Positions 25,919 through 33,920 of a DNA stretch of 64,000 bases are shown one piece after another. A program made the translations under genes and the position numbers. The notes below the pieces were generated by a model. It searched no databases. It had not been told where the DNA came from and saw nothing but the letters and a program-made list of their open reading frames with translations. How positions within the stretch are numbered: position 1 is the first letter of the stretch; every line of letters starts with the position of its first letter. Origin of the DNA: Mycobacterium sp. AZCC_0083 (GTDB lineage: Bacteria; Actinomycetota; Actinomycetes; Mycobacteriales; Mycobacteriaceae). The DNA lies in contig NZ_JACHGP010000007.1 in NCBI RefSeq assembly GCF_014202335.1, positions 62,001 to 126,000 of the forward strand, written 5' to 3'.

Positions 25919-26587
25919 ATGACCAGAGCTCGGAGGCGGCACGCCGACGAACGGGTTCGCATCCCCCGCGCGGAGCGGGTGGAGGCCATGCGGTTGCGGT
26001 TGTTGGAGGCCGTGATCTGGTGCATCGCCGACAAGGGCTACGCCGCGACCTCCACCAACGACGTCGTTCGTCGGGCCAAGGTGTCCCGTGGAGCACTTGC
26101 ACACCACTTTCCGACGAAGGCGGCGCTGGTGAATGCCGCAGCAGGCCAGTTGGTCGACAAACGCGCCGCCGATTTCGAATCGCGGATGGCCCGCCTCGAC
26201 CCGAAGGATCGGACACCGCTGGCCGCACTCGACATCTTGTGGTCGTTCTATGAGCAACCCGAATGCCGGGCCTTGATGGAGTTGTCGATCGCGGCGCGGC
26301 ATGACTCCGAACTGCGTGCGCTGATGTCGAACTGGGACGACGTGTACAGCGAGGTACTGCTCAAGTCGGCTGGCGAGGTGATCCCAGAGTTGGCAGCCAA
26401 ACCCCATGCAGCCGTGCTGTTACGGACCGTCACCGCTGTGTACGACGGACTCGGCCTTTACGACATGACCCAGCGGGCCCAGCGCGAGCGGGTCGCCGAG
26501 GTGCGCGCGTTCTTCATCGCGATGTTGACCCAACTGGACCCCTCCATGGGGAGTCCGATCCCAGGAACAGGACCTGATCATGACTGA
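25919..26587 (+). CDS. TetR-family transcriptional regulator
   Basis: A 222-residue regulator with an N-terminal TetR helix-turn-helix (LLEAVIWCIADKGYAATSTND then VVRRAKVSRGALAHHF, residues about 22-62) and a variable C-terminal ligand domain. The ATG at 25919 lies 21 bases after the palindrome and lacks a clear ribosome-binding site, so a leaderless mRNA is possible. Its stop overlaps the next gene by 8 bases. It probably represses itself, the hydrolase and the divergent methyltransferase. Confidence 0.88.
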   Translation: MTRARRRHADERVRIPRAERVEAMRLRLLEAVIWCIADKGYAATSTNDVVRRAKVSRGALAHHFPTKAALVNAAAGQLVDKRAADFESRMARLDPKDRTPLAALDILWSFYEQPECRALMELSIAARHDSELRALMSNWDDVYSEVLLKSAGEVIPELAAKPHAAVLLRTVTAVYDGLGLYDMTQRAQRERVAEVRAFFIAMLTQLDPSMGSPIPGTGPDHD

Positions 26588-27428
26588 AACGAACACGCCA
26601 CCGATCCGCGCACGCCGCATCCACTTCGACTATCCCGAGGGCGGGCTGCGGCGGCACTACGTCCAGGGCGATCTGTTGATGAGCCACATCGTCGCCTACC
26701 TTTCCTCCACGTTCCCCGAGGGCGAGGACTTCTTCGTCCGGTCGGTGCGCCGCCACGCCGATCAGGTGACCGACCCGGTGCTCAAGGAACAGGTGAAGGG
26801 CTTCATCGGGCAGGAAGTGACTCACAGCCGCGAGCACGTGGCGCTCAATGAACGGCTACAGGAGATGGGCTATCCCACCACGTTCAACGACCGGATGACC
26901 ACACGGGCGCTGCTCCGGGACGAGCGCATGTTCTCGCCGCTGACCTGCCTTGCCATGACGGCAGCCTTGGAGCACTTCACCGCTGTCTTCGCCGAATCAC
27001 TCCTCGGCGACGAGGATGCGCAGGCCCTGCTGGGGTCTACCGAGGTGCGAAAGATGTTGTTGTGGCATGCCTATGAGGAGTCCGAGCATCGCGCGGTGGC
27101 CTTCGACGTGTACCGGGCCGTTGGTGGTTCCGAACGGCGCCGCATCTGGACGATGCGGTTGGTCACGTTGACCTTCTTCGGCAGCATCGTGTTGTTCACC
27201 ACGCTGTCACTGCTGCGCGACCGCAGCACTTACAACCCCGTCCGGCTCGTTCGCAGTCTCTGGGGCCTGCGCCGTTCACCGTTCCTGAAACGCTCTGTGC
27301 GCAAGCGATTTCGGCAATACAACAAGGTGGGTTTCCACCCGAACGACGTCGACAACTCCGCCCTACTCGAGCGTTGGCAGCCCGAATTGTTCGGGGAGGC
27401 CGGGCAGCTCACCGCCAACATGGCCTAG
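26580..27428 (+). CDS. Metal-dependent hydrolase family protein (PF10118-like, di-iron type)
   Basis: A 282-residue protein of the predicted metal-dependent hydrolase family. Candidate metal ligands are arranged as in a ferritin-like di-metal four-helix bundle: E-x-x-H in GQEVTHSREH (about residue 78), ALEHFTAVFAE (about 140) and YEESEHRAVAFD (about 163). A membrane-like hydrophobic segment lies near residues 197-215. It is co-transcribed with TetR (8-base overlap). These proteins are known in mycobacteria, but the reaction is not established. Its stop overlaps the convergent helicase stop. Confidence 0.72.
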   Translation: MTETNTPPIRARRIHFDYPEGGLRRHYVQGDLLMSHIVAYLSSTFPEGEDFFVRSVRRHADQVTDPVLKEQVKGFIGQEVTHSREHVALNERLQEMGYPTTFNDRMTTRALLRDERMFSPLTCLAMTAALEHFTAVFAESLLGDEDAQALLGSTEVRKMLLWHAYEESEHRAVAFDVYRAVGGSERRRIWTMRLVTLTFFGSIVLFTTLSLLRDRSTYNPVRLVRSLWGLRRSPFLKRSVRKRFRQYNKVGFHPNDVDNSALLERWQPELFGEAGQLTANMA

Positions 27429-29824
27429 CGGCGTTCGCCCTCGGCGAGCCACGCGAAGAACTCCGCAGCCGAGAACACGGGCTTGCCCCACTCGAGTGCC
27501 TTGCGCGCCTTGCCCGACTGGGTGCCGACCTCGGCGGTGATCAGGACCTCGCAGCGCGTCTTGGTCACCGACGGCACGGCCACCAGCCCTGCCGACGCCG
27601 CCAGGCGCTGCATCTCCTCGCGGTCGACGATGCGGCCCCGAGCGTCTTCGGCAGTGCCGGTGAAGCACACGCGAGCGCCCGGCACCAGGATGGCCGCGAT
27701 GTCATCACCTGCGAGTGCCGCCTCGACCGAATCGTCGATGATCGCCACTCTCAGCGACTCTTCGACCGCGCGCAGCCGGCCAACGGCCTCCACGGTCATG
27801 GGCACCCGCGAAGCGGCGGCGCGCAACTGGTCGGCCACCGACTGCCGGGCCGCCAGATGCCACGGCGTGTCCAGACCACCGTCATCGTCCCCTGCGAGCC
27901 CCAGCACGGTCGCGCCGACGCGGCGGCTGACGTCGAGCAGTGCCGAAAGACCCGGCAGGTGAGCCGATGCCGGTGTTGCCACCTCGCGGTTGCGACTGAC
28001 GAGGTGTCCAGAGAACGACTCGCTGGCCTCGGGCTCGTCGAAAGCCGAAGCACCCGAATCCGCTGAGTCCGTTTGGGAGAACGCGTCGAGCGCAGCGCGG
28101 GCCCGCTCCAGCGCCGTGCCTGCCGCCAAGCCTCGACGGTGCTCGGCGCCGAGCACCGAGTGCGGCACGTCGGCGCCCAGCGGCGTTGGCACGACGAGAC
28201 CGAGCCGCTTGAGTTCGAAGTCGATGAGGCCGAGCGTCTCGTCGATCCCGACGCCGACCGGAGTGCAGCCTGCCAGCATCGGTGCGATGACCTCCCATGC
28301 CTCCGCCAGCGTGGGCGCCAGCAGCACGTCGGACACCGTGATGCCGTAGGCCTGCCGCGCGTCGGCAAGGTCGCGCTGCGGGTTGATCAGCGTGCTGACC
28401 GCGGTGCCGTCGTCGAACGCCACCGCGAACTCGACGGGTCGGGGCCGCGACATCCGGCCCTCGTCGCCGACGGTCAGGATGCCGATCCCGCAGTACCGGC
28501 GGGATCGTTCGTCGGCGACCGCCTGCCGCAGGAACCGGACGACGCGCTTGTCGGTCCTCAAATCCTTCGGCAGCACAGGACGTTTGAGCACCAGCCCGCT
28601 CATCGACGTGCACCGGCTGAGCGCGACGTAGAGCTGACCGAACGAGAACATGCCGCCGCTCAAGTCGACGACCATGCGGTCGAGCGTCTGGCCCTGGCTC
28701 TTGTGGATGGTGATCGCCCACGCCAGTTTGAACGGCAGCTGGGTGTAGGTGCCGATCACCTCGCGGCGCAGCGCTCCCCCATCGACGACCGGACGCGTCG
28801 CCTCCCAGGTGTAGGGCCTGACGTCCGCGGTATCGCCGTTGGTGAACTCCACCGTGACGACCAGTCCGTCGTCAAGGCGAGCGGCGGTCACCCGACCAAG
28901 GGTGCCGTTGACCCACCGATCGAACTGATCGTTGTTGAGCATCATGATCTGCGCGCCGATCTTGAAGCGCAGGGTCTCTTCGACGGGTGGGTCGAACAGG
29001 CTGAGGTCGCCGGATCGCGATGCGAGGTAGGTGATCTCGTCGCCTGGCAGCCGCTCGAGGCGCTGCCGGTTCCTTGCGGTCACCAGTCGGTTGGTCGGCG
29101 CCAGCGTGAGCCAGAACTCGTCATCGGGCGGTTCGAAGTCCGGGTCCGTGCGTGCGTTCAGCTGATCACGCGCATGCCCAACGAGGACGCCTTCGCGAAT
29201 CTCGTTGAGAATTGCGGCCATTCGGTCGTCACCCTGCTGGCGGAACACCGTGGTCAGAGCAACCGTCGGGAAGTCCTCTGACCGAAAGCTGTCAGCAGAG
29301 AAGAAGTACGGCGTCGCGTAACGGGCGTTCAGGTACCCGGCCTCCGCCTCGTGCACGACGGGCGGCAGCTGGTAGAGGTCGCCAACGAGCACGATCTGCA
29401 CACCGCCGAACGGAGTGCCGGGCACGGGACCGAATCGCATCAGCGCCGCGGCCACCTGGTCGAACAGGTCGGCGCGCACCATCGATGCCTCGTCGACGAT
29501 CAAGGTGTCCAGCGAGCCGAGGATCTTCGCGAACCGGCCGGGGTAGTACCGGCCGGTGCGGACGTCGTCGAGACTGGTCGTCGTCGAGAAGCTGAAAAGC
29601 CGGTGGATGGTGTAGCCGTCGACGTTCAGTGCGGCGATGCCGGTGGGGGCGACGACGACGACGTTGCGGTCGGTCTCGGAGATGAAACGACGGATCAGCG
29701 TCGACTTGCCCGTGCCCGCCTTGCCGGTGAGGAACACGTGCCGTCCGCCACCGAGCAGCGCGAGCGCATCCTTGAATTCGTCGGTCAGGACGAGCTGCGA
29801 ACTCCGCACCTCTTGTACCGCCAT
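27425..29824 (-). CDS. Pif1-like helicase with degenerate exonuclease-like region and BRCT domain
   Basis: A 799-residue protein. Residues about 15-430 form a superfamily 1 helicase of the PIF1/RecD type: Walker A GKAGTGKS (34-41), Walker B DEAS, GDLYQLPPV, and the C-terminal IHKSQGQT and YVALSR motifs. Residues about 460-545 match the pattern of a DnaQ-type exonuclease (STLINP, then YGITVSDVLLAPT) but read FAVAFDDG where the catalytic DxE is expected, so this part looks inactive. Residues about 715-795 form a BRCT domain (VCFTGTAED then GKARKALEWGKPVFSAAEF). It lies 13 bases downstream of the Lrp-type gene, perhaps in one operon. Likely acts on replication or repair intermediates. Confidence 0.85.
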   Translation of the reverse strand: MAVQEVRSSQLVLTDEFKDALALLGGGRHVFLTGKAGTGKSTLIRRFISETDRNVVVVAPTGIAALNVDGYTIHRLFSFSTTTSLDDVRTGRYYPGRFAKILGSLDTLIVDEASMVRADLFDQVAAALMRFGPVPGTPFGGVQIVLVGDLYQLPPVVHEAEAGYLNARYATPYFFSADSFRSEDFPTVALTTVFRQQGDDRMAAILNEIREGVLVGHARDQLNARTDPDFEPPDDEFWLTLAPTNRLVTARNRQRLERLPGDEITYLASRSGDLSLFDPPVEETLRFKIGAQIMMLNNDQFDRWVNGTLGRVTAARLDDGLVVTVEFTNGDTADVRPYTWEATRPVVDGGALRREVIGTYTQLPFKLAWAITIHKSQGQTLDRMVVDLSGGMFSFGQLYVALSRCTSMSGLVLKRPVLPKDLRTDKRVVRFLRQAVADERSRRYCGIGILTVGDEGRMSRPRPVEFAVAFDDGTAVSTLINPQRDLADARQAYGITVSDVLLAPTLAEAWEVIAPMLAGCTPVGVGIDETLGLIDFELKRLGLVVPTPLGADVPHSVLGAEHRRGLAAGTALERARAALDAFSQTDSADSGASAFDEPEASESFSGHLVSRNREVATPASAHLPGLSALLDVSRRVGATVLGLAGDDDGGLDTPWHLAARQSVADQLRAAASRVPMTVEAVGRLRAVEESLRVAIIDDSVEAALAGDDIAAILVPGARVCFTGTAEDARGRIVDREEMQRLAASAGLVAVPSVTKTRCEVLITAEVGTQSGKARKALEWGKPVFSAAEFFAWLAEGERR

Positions 29825-29837
29825 GTCGATGACGATG

Positions 29838-30734
29838 TCACACCGCCGGGTCGCCGAGTCCTGACGCGTAACTCTCCTTGACGACCTGAAGGTGTGCCCA
29901 GCTGTCGATCCCGTTGACGCCTGGCAGGGCTCGCACGGTGTCGAGTAGCTCGACCAGCTGTGCGGCCGAGAATGCGCGCACCGTGACGAGCACGTCGAAC
30001 CGCCCGAGCGTGCGAGCCACGAAGATCACCGACGACATGGCCTTGAGCTCGTCGACGACCTCGCGGTGGTCTCCGGCGAGTCGGATGCCGAGACCCATGG
30101 CGCTTTGCCGATCCTGCCCGGAGTGCCGCACGACCGCGCCGACGCGCACGACCTGCGATTCGACCAGCCGGACGACGCGCCGGCGGGCTCCGGCAGCCGA
30201 GAGGCCCACCACCTCGGCGAGGTCGACGTAGGACGCCCGGCCGTCGTCCTGGAGCGCACGCAACAGGGCCAGGTCGACGGCGTCGACGTCGGTGCTCACG
30301 TCGCCGACCGGGCCGATCACGTCGCGGACCACCTCGACGTAGGTGAGCGTGTCCACGCCCATCACCCCGTCCAATGAACGCAGCTCGGAGATCGAGCGAT
30401 CGACGTCGCGCGGGGATGCGGCGCGTACCTCGGCCACCAACCCGTACTGCCCACTGGTCAGCGACAGGAACGGCACGTCGTCGCGCCGGGCGATCTCCGC
30501 GGCCAGTGGCGCGGCCCGCCCCCGCACGGCGAGACCGACGTGGGCCAACGAACCGCGACCGATCACGGCGGGATGAACGACCCCGCGAACGACGACCTGG
30601 CCGCTGGTGAGCAGCCGCTGCACGCGGAGGGCCGCCGTCGAGCGGGACAGGCCGATCGCGCGGGCGATGTCACGGTGAGTCAGGCGCCCGTCGACCTCCA
30701 ACAACGCCACGATTGCCTCGTCGACCTCGTCCAT
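29838..30734 (-). CDS. Lrp/AsnC-family regulator with two tandem modules
   Basis: A 298-residue protein holding two Lrp/AsnC units in tandem, where typical members have about 150. The first helix-turn-helix is near residues 15-45 (THRDIARAIGLSRSTAALRV), the second near 168-195 (SYVDLAEVVGLSAAGARRRV), each followed by a RAM-like sensing segment. Lrp proteins sense amino acids or their derivatives. It is divergent from the guanidino-type catabolic operon at 30962 and probably controls it, by arginine or a related ligand. Confidence 0.87.
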   Translation of the reverse strand: MDEVDEAIVALLEVDGRLTHRDIARAIGLSRSTAALRVQRLLTSGQVVVRGVVHPAVIGRGSLAHVGLAVRGRAAPLAAEIARRDDVPFLSLTSGQYGLVAEVRAASPRDVDRSISELRSLDGVMGVDTLTYVEVVRDVIGPVGDVSTDVDAVDLALLRALQDDGRASYVDLAEVVGLSAAGARRRVVRLVESQVVRVGAVVRHSGQDRQSAMGLGIRLAGDHREVVDELKAMSSVIFVARTLGRFDVLVTVRAFSAAQLVELLDTVRALPGVNGIDSWAHLQVVKESYASGLGDPAV

Positions 30735-30961
30735 CGCGGCCTCCCGCCAAAATTCGTCGAAAGATTTTTAGACCCGGATCGCCCGACTAATCGATCATCA
30801 GATCCATTTGATTTGCCATGTTTGTGCGGATGATCCACTAAATGCTGGCACATCGTGATCAGAAATGTGTCCGTAACGAACGAACTGCTTGTGCGGTCAT
30901 ATCACCGGCCCTACAGTGATCTGCAACACATACCCAGGACCTTCACAGACACGGGGCTTCT
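30735..30961. promoter_or_regulatory. Divergent promoter region between Lrp and the catabolic operon
   Basis: Relatively AT-rich compared with the flanking genes. It includes an inverted repeat CACAT (30849-30853) / ATGTG (30865-30869) with an 11-base spacer, a plausible Lrp-type half-site pair. No strong promoter elements could be assigned by eye. Confidence 0.3.
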
Positions 30962-31360
30962 ATGGCGACGCTGACCAGCGACCAGGTTTTGACTGCAACA
31001 GACGAACTCATCGCGGCGTTCGCGGCCAACGACACGGCGGCCTACTTCGCCTGCTTCACCCCGGACGCGACGTTCGTGTTCCACCCCGAGAGCAGCCGCT
31101 TCGGCGACCGCGCCGCCTACGAGACGGTGTGGGCGTCGTGGCTCGACTCCGGGTGGCGGGTGGTGTCCTGCATCAGCAGCGATCGTCTGGTTCAGATCTA
31201 CGGGAACTTCGCCGTGCTCACGCACACCTGCGACACCGTCACCTCGGCCGACGGTGAGGAGACCACCCTGCGCGAGCGCGAGTCCATCGTCTTCGTAGTC
31301 GACGGCGATCGCCTCCTCGCCGTGCACGAGCACCTCTCGCCCATGCCCGCAGGCGCCTGA
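30962..31360 (+). CDS. NTF2-like / SnoaL-type small protein
   Basis: A 132-residue protein of the nuclear-transport-factor-2-like fold (DUF4440/SnoaL type): an initial helix, then CFTPDATFVFHPESSRFGDRAAYE and the curved sheet ending IVFVVDGDRLLAVHEHLSPM. It is the first gene of the permease/ureohydrolase/decarboxylase/symporter operon and 17 bases upstream of the permease. NTF2-like proteins in such operons may be small hydrolases, isomerases or binding proteins; the role here is unknown. Confidence 0.78.
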   Translation: MATLTSDQVLTATDELIAAFAANDTAAYFACFTPDATFVFHPESSRFGDRAAYETVWASWLDSGWRVVSCISSDRLVQIYGNFAVLTHTCDTVTSADGEETTLRERESIVFVVDGDRLLAVHEHLSPMPAGA

Positions 31361-31377
31361 GCAGAACGGATCCCACG

Positions 31378-32967
31378 ATGTCCTCCACCACCGACGGCGA
31401 GCAGCGCGAGTCCCTCGCGACTCCCCCGAAGATCACCGACGTCGAGGTGCACGGCGTTGAGCCGATCCCCGACGCCGAGCGCACCGCGCGGCCGCTGGAT
31501 CTGTTCCGCTTGGTGTTCGGCGGCGCGAACACCATCGCGACCGTCGTTCTCGGCAGCTTTCCGATCATCTTCGGGCTGTCCTTCCGCGATGCACTGCTCG
31601 CCACGCTCCTCGGGCTGGTCGCTGGTGCGACGATCCTGGCGCCGATGGCGTTGTTCGGCCCGCGCAACGGCACCAACAACGCGGTGTCGTCGTCGGCGCA
31701 TCTCGGGGTGCACGGCCGCGTCATCGGATCCTTCCTGTCGCTGCTGACCGCCATCGCGTTCTTCTCCATCTCGGTCTGGAGCTCCGGCGACGTGCTCGTC
31801 GGTGGCGCGAACCGCGCAATCGGACTGCCGGACAACAACTTCACCGTCGCCACCGCCTACGGCATCTTCGCGCTGCTGGTCCTGGTGGTCTGCATCTACG
31901 GGTTCCGGTTCATGCTGCTGGTCAACAAGATCGCCGTCATCGCCGCGACGGTGCTGTTCCTGCTCGGCATCTTCGCCTTCGCAGGCACCTTCGACCCCGG
32001 TTACGCGGGCATCTACGGCCCAGGCGCCGAGGCCGCCACCAACGCCTTGTTCTGGCCGTCGTTCGTCGGTGCGGCGTTGATCGTGATGTCGAACCCCGTC
32101 TCGTTCGGTGCGTTCCTCGGAGACTGGGCGCGCTACATCCCGCGTGAGACGCCTGCGTGGAAGTCGATGTCCGCGGCGTTCCTGGCTCAGCTTGCGACCT
32201 TGGTGCCGTTCCTGTTCGGTCTGGTCACCGCCACGGTCGTCGCCACCAATGCGTCGTCGTTCATGGACGATGGCAACTACGTCGGCGGTCTGCTTGCCGT
32301 CTCGCCGGGCTGGTACTTCGTCCCGGTGTGCCTGATCGCCCTGATCGGCGGCATGTCCACCGGTACCACCGCGCTGTACGGCACCGGCTTGGACTTCTCC
32401 AGCGTGTTCCCCCGGTTCAACCGCGTGCAGGCGACGGTGTTCATCGGCGTCATCGCGATCGCGTTCATCTTCGTCGGCAGGTTCGCCTTCAATGTGGTGC
32501 AAAGCATTTCGACGTTCGCCGTTCTGATCGTCACCTGCACGGCGCCATGGATGGTCGTGATGATGATCGGCTGGTTCGTCCGCCGCGGCTGGTATGACTC
32601 CGACGCGCTGCAGGTGTTCAACCGCCGCCAGCGCGGTGGCCGGTACTGGTTCAACCACGGCTGGAACTGGCGCGGGCTCGGCGCCTGGCTCGTCTCGGCT
32701 GTGATGAGCATCTGCTTCGTCAACGTTCCCGGTCAGTTCGTCGGCCCGCTCGGCAACCTGGCCAACGGAATCGACCTGAGCATCCCGGTCGGTCTCGGAC
32801 TCGCGGCCGTGCTGTACCCGGTGCTGCTCTTGGCCTTCCCCGAACCGGCCGACGCGTTCGGCCCCGACGGTCCCCGTGCCGTTCCCGTTGGGCCACCGGC
32901 CAATACGCCCATCGTGTCGACCGAGGATCCCGAAATCGCAACTACCACTGAGGAAGTACCGGCATGA
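31378..32967 (+). CDS. NCS1-type purine/cytosine permease family transporter
   Basis: A 529-residue secondary transporter with about 12 membrane helices of the NCS1 (cytosine/purine/allantoin) family; the FGGANTIATVVLGSFP and NAVSSSAHLGVHG segments fit TM1 and TM3 of the fold. The N-terminal 40 residues and the last 45 are hydrophilic. Its stop overlaps the ureohydrolase start by four bases. In this context it may import a nitrogen-rich substrate such as a guanidino compound or nucleobase, but this is inference. Confidence 0.85.
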   Translation: MSSTTDGEQRESLATPPKITDVEVHGVEPIPDAERTARPLDLFRLVFGGANTIATVVLGSFPIIFGLSFRDALLATLLGLVAGATILAPMALFGPRNGTNNAVSSSAHLGVHGRVIGSFLSLLTAIAFFSISVWSSGDVLVGGANRAIGLPDNNFTVATAYGIFALLVLVVCIYGFRFMLLVNKIAVIAATVLFLLGIFAFAGTFDPGYAGIYGPGAEAATNALFWPSFVGAALIVMSNPVSFGAFLGDWARYIPRETPAWKSMSAAFLAQLATLVPFLFGLVTATVVATNASSFMDDGNYVGGLLAVSPGWYFVPVCLIALIGGMSTGTTALYGTGLDFSSVFPRFNRVQATVFIGVIAIAFIFVGRFAFNVVQSISTFAVLIVTCTAPWMVVMMIGWFVRRGWYDSDALQVFNRRQRGGRYWFNHGWNWRGLGAWLVSAVMSICFVNVPGQFVGPLGNLANGIDLSIPVGLGLAAVLYPVLLLAFPEPADAFGPDGPRAVPVGPPANTPIVSTEDPEIATTTEEVPA

Positions 32968-33920
32968 CCACCAACGTCGGCCCCATCGACGCCTCCAAGA
33001 CGCCGCGATTCGCAGGCCCGGCATCGTTCGCCCGGCTCCCCCGCCTCGATCAGGTGCCGCGCGCCGACATCGTCGTGGCAGGTGTGCCGTTCGACTCCGG
33101 GGTGTCCTACCGGCCCGGAGCCCGGTTCGGGCCGACGCACGTGCGCGAGTCATCACGCCTGCTACGGCCGTACAACCCCGCAATGGACGTCTCGCCGTTC
33201 GAGGTCGCCCAGGTCGCCGACGCAGGCGACATCGCGGTGAACCCGTTCAACATTCACGAGGCGATCGAGACCATCGAGGCCGCCGCGATCGAGCTGACCG
33301 CCGACGGCACCCGGCTCGTCACGATCGGCGGCGATCACACCATCGCCCTTCCTCTGCTCCGGGCCGCCGCGCACCGGCACGGCCCCGTCGCGCTGGTGCA
33401 CTTCGACGCGCACCTCGACACCTGGGACACCTACTTCGGAGCCGAGTACACCCACGGGACGCCGTTCCGGCGGGCGGTCGAGGAGGGCATCGTCGACACC
33501 GAGGCGCTCAGCCACGTCGGCACCCGCGGACCGCTCTACGGCAAGAAGGACCTGGAGGACGACCGGCGGTTCGGATTCGGCATCGTCACCTCCTCGGACG
33601 TGTACTACCAGGGCGTGGTCGAGATCATCGACAAGTTGCGGCAGCGCCTCGGCGACCGACCGGTGTACGTCTCGATCGACATCGACGTCCTCGATCCCGC
33701 GCACGCACCAGGCACCGGTACCCCGGAGGCCGGTGGCATCACCAGCCGCGAATTGCTCGAGATTCTGCGGGGTTTCCGCGGGCTGAACCTCGTCGGCGCC
33801 GACGTCGTCGAGGTCGCTCCCGCCTACGACCACGCCGAGATCACGGGTGTGGCCGCCGCACACGTCGCCTACGACCTGGTGTCGCTGCTGGCGTTGCAGC
33901 ACGAGGAGTCGGTCAAGTGA
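32964..33920 (+). CDS. Agmatinase-family ureohydrolase
   Basis: A 318-residue Mn-dependent ureohydrolase with all metal-binding motifs: GGDHT, FDAHLDT and SIDIDVLDPAHAPGTGTPE. Members split urea from agmatine, 4-guanidinobutyrate, 3-guanidinopropionate or guanidine itself. With the ThDP decarboxylase next door, guanidinobutyrate (from arginine by transamination and decarboxylation) is the best guess; agmatine is the alternative. It overlaps both neighbours by four bases. Confidence 0.88.
   Translation: MTTNVGPIDASKTPRFAGPASFARLPRLDQVPRADIVVAGVPFDSGVSYRPGARFGPTHVRESSRLLRPYNPAMDVSPFEVAQVADAGDIAVNPFNIHEAIETIEAAAIELTADGTRLVTIGGDHTIALPLLRAAAHRHGPVALVHFDAHLDTWDTYFGAEYTHGTPFRRAVEEGIVDTEALSHVGTRGPLYGKKDLEDDRRFGFGIVTSSDVYYQGVVEIIDKLRQRLGDRPVYVSIDIDVLDPAHAPGTGTPEAGGITSRELLEILRGFRGLNLVGADVVEVAPAYDHAEITGVAAAHVAYDLVSLLALQHEESVK

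Noticed and set aside
31198..33183. 661-codon open frame antisense to the NCS1 permease and ureohydrolase
   Set aside because: Low-complexity Arg/Asp/His-rich translation that mirrors the high-GC codons of the real genes; no domain.
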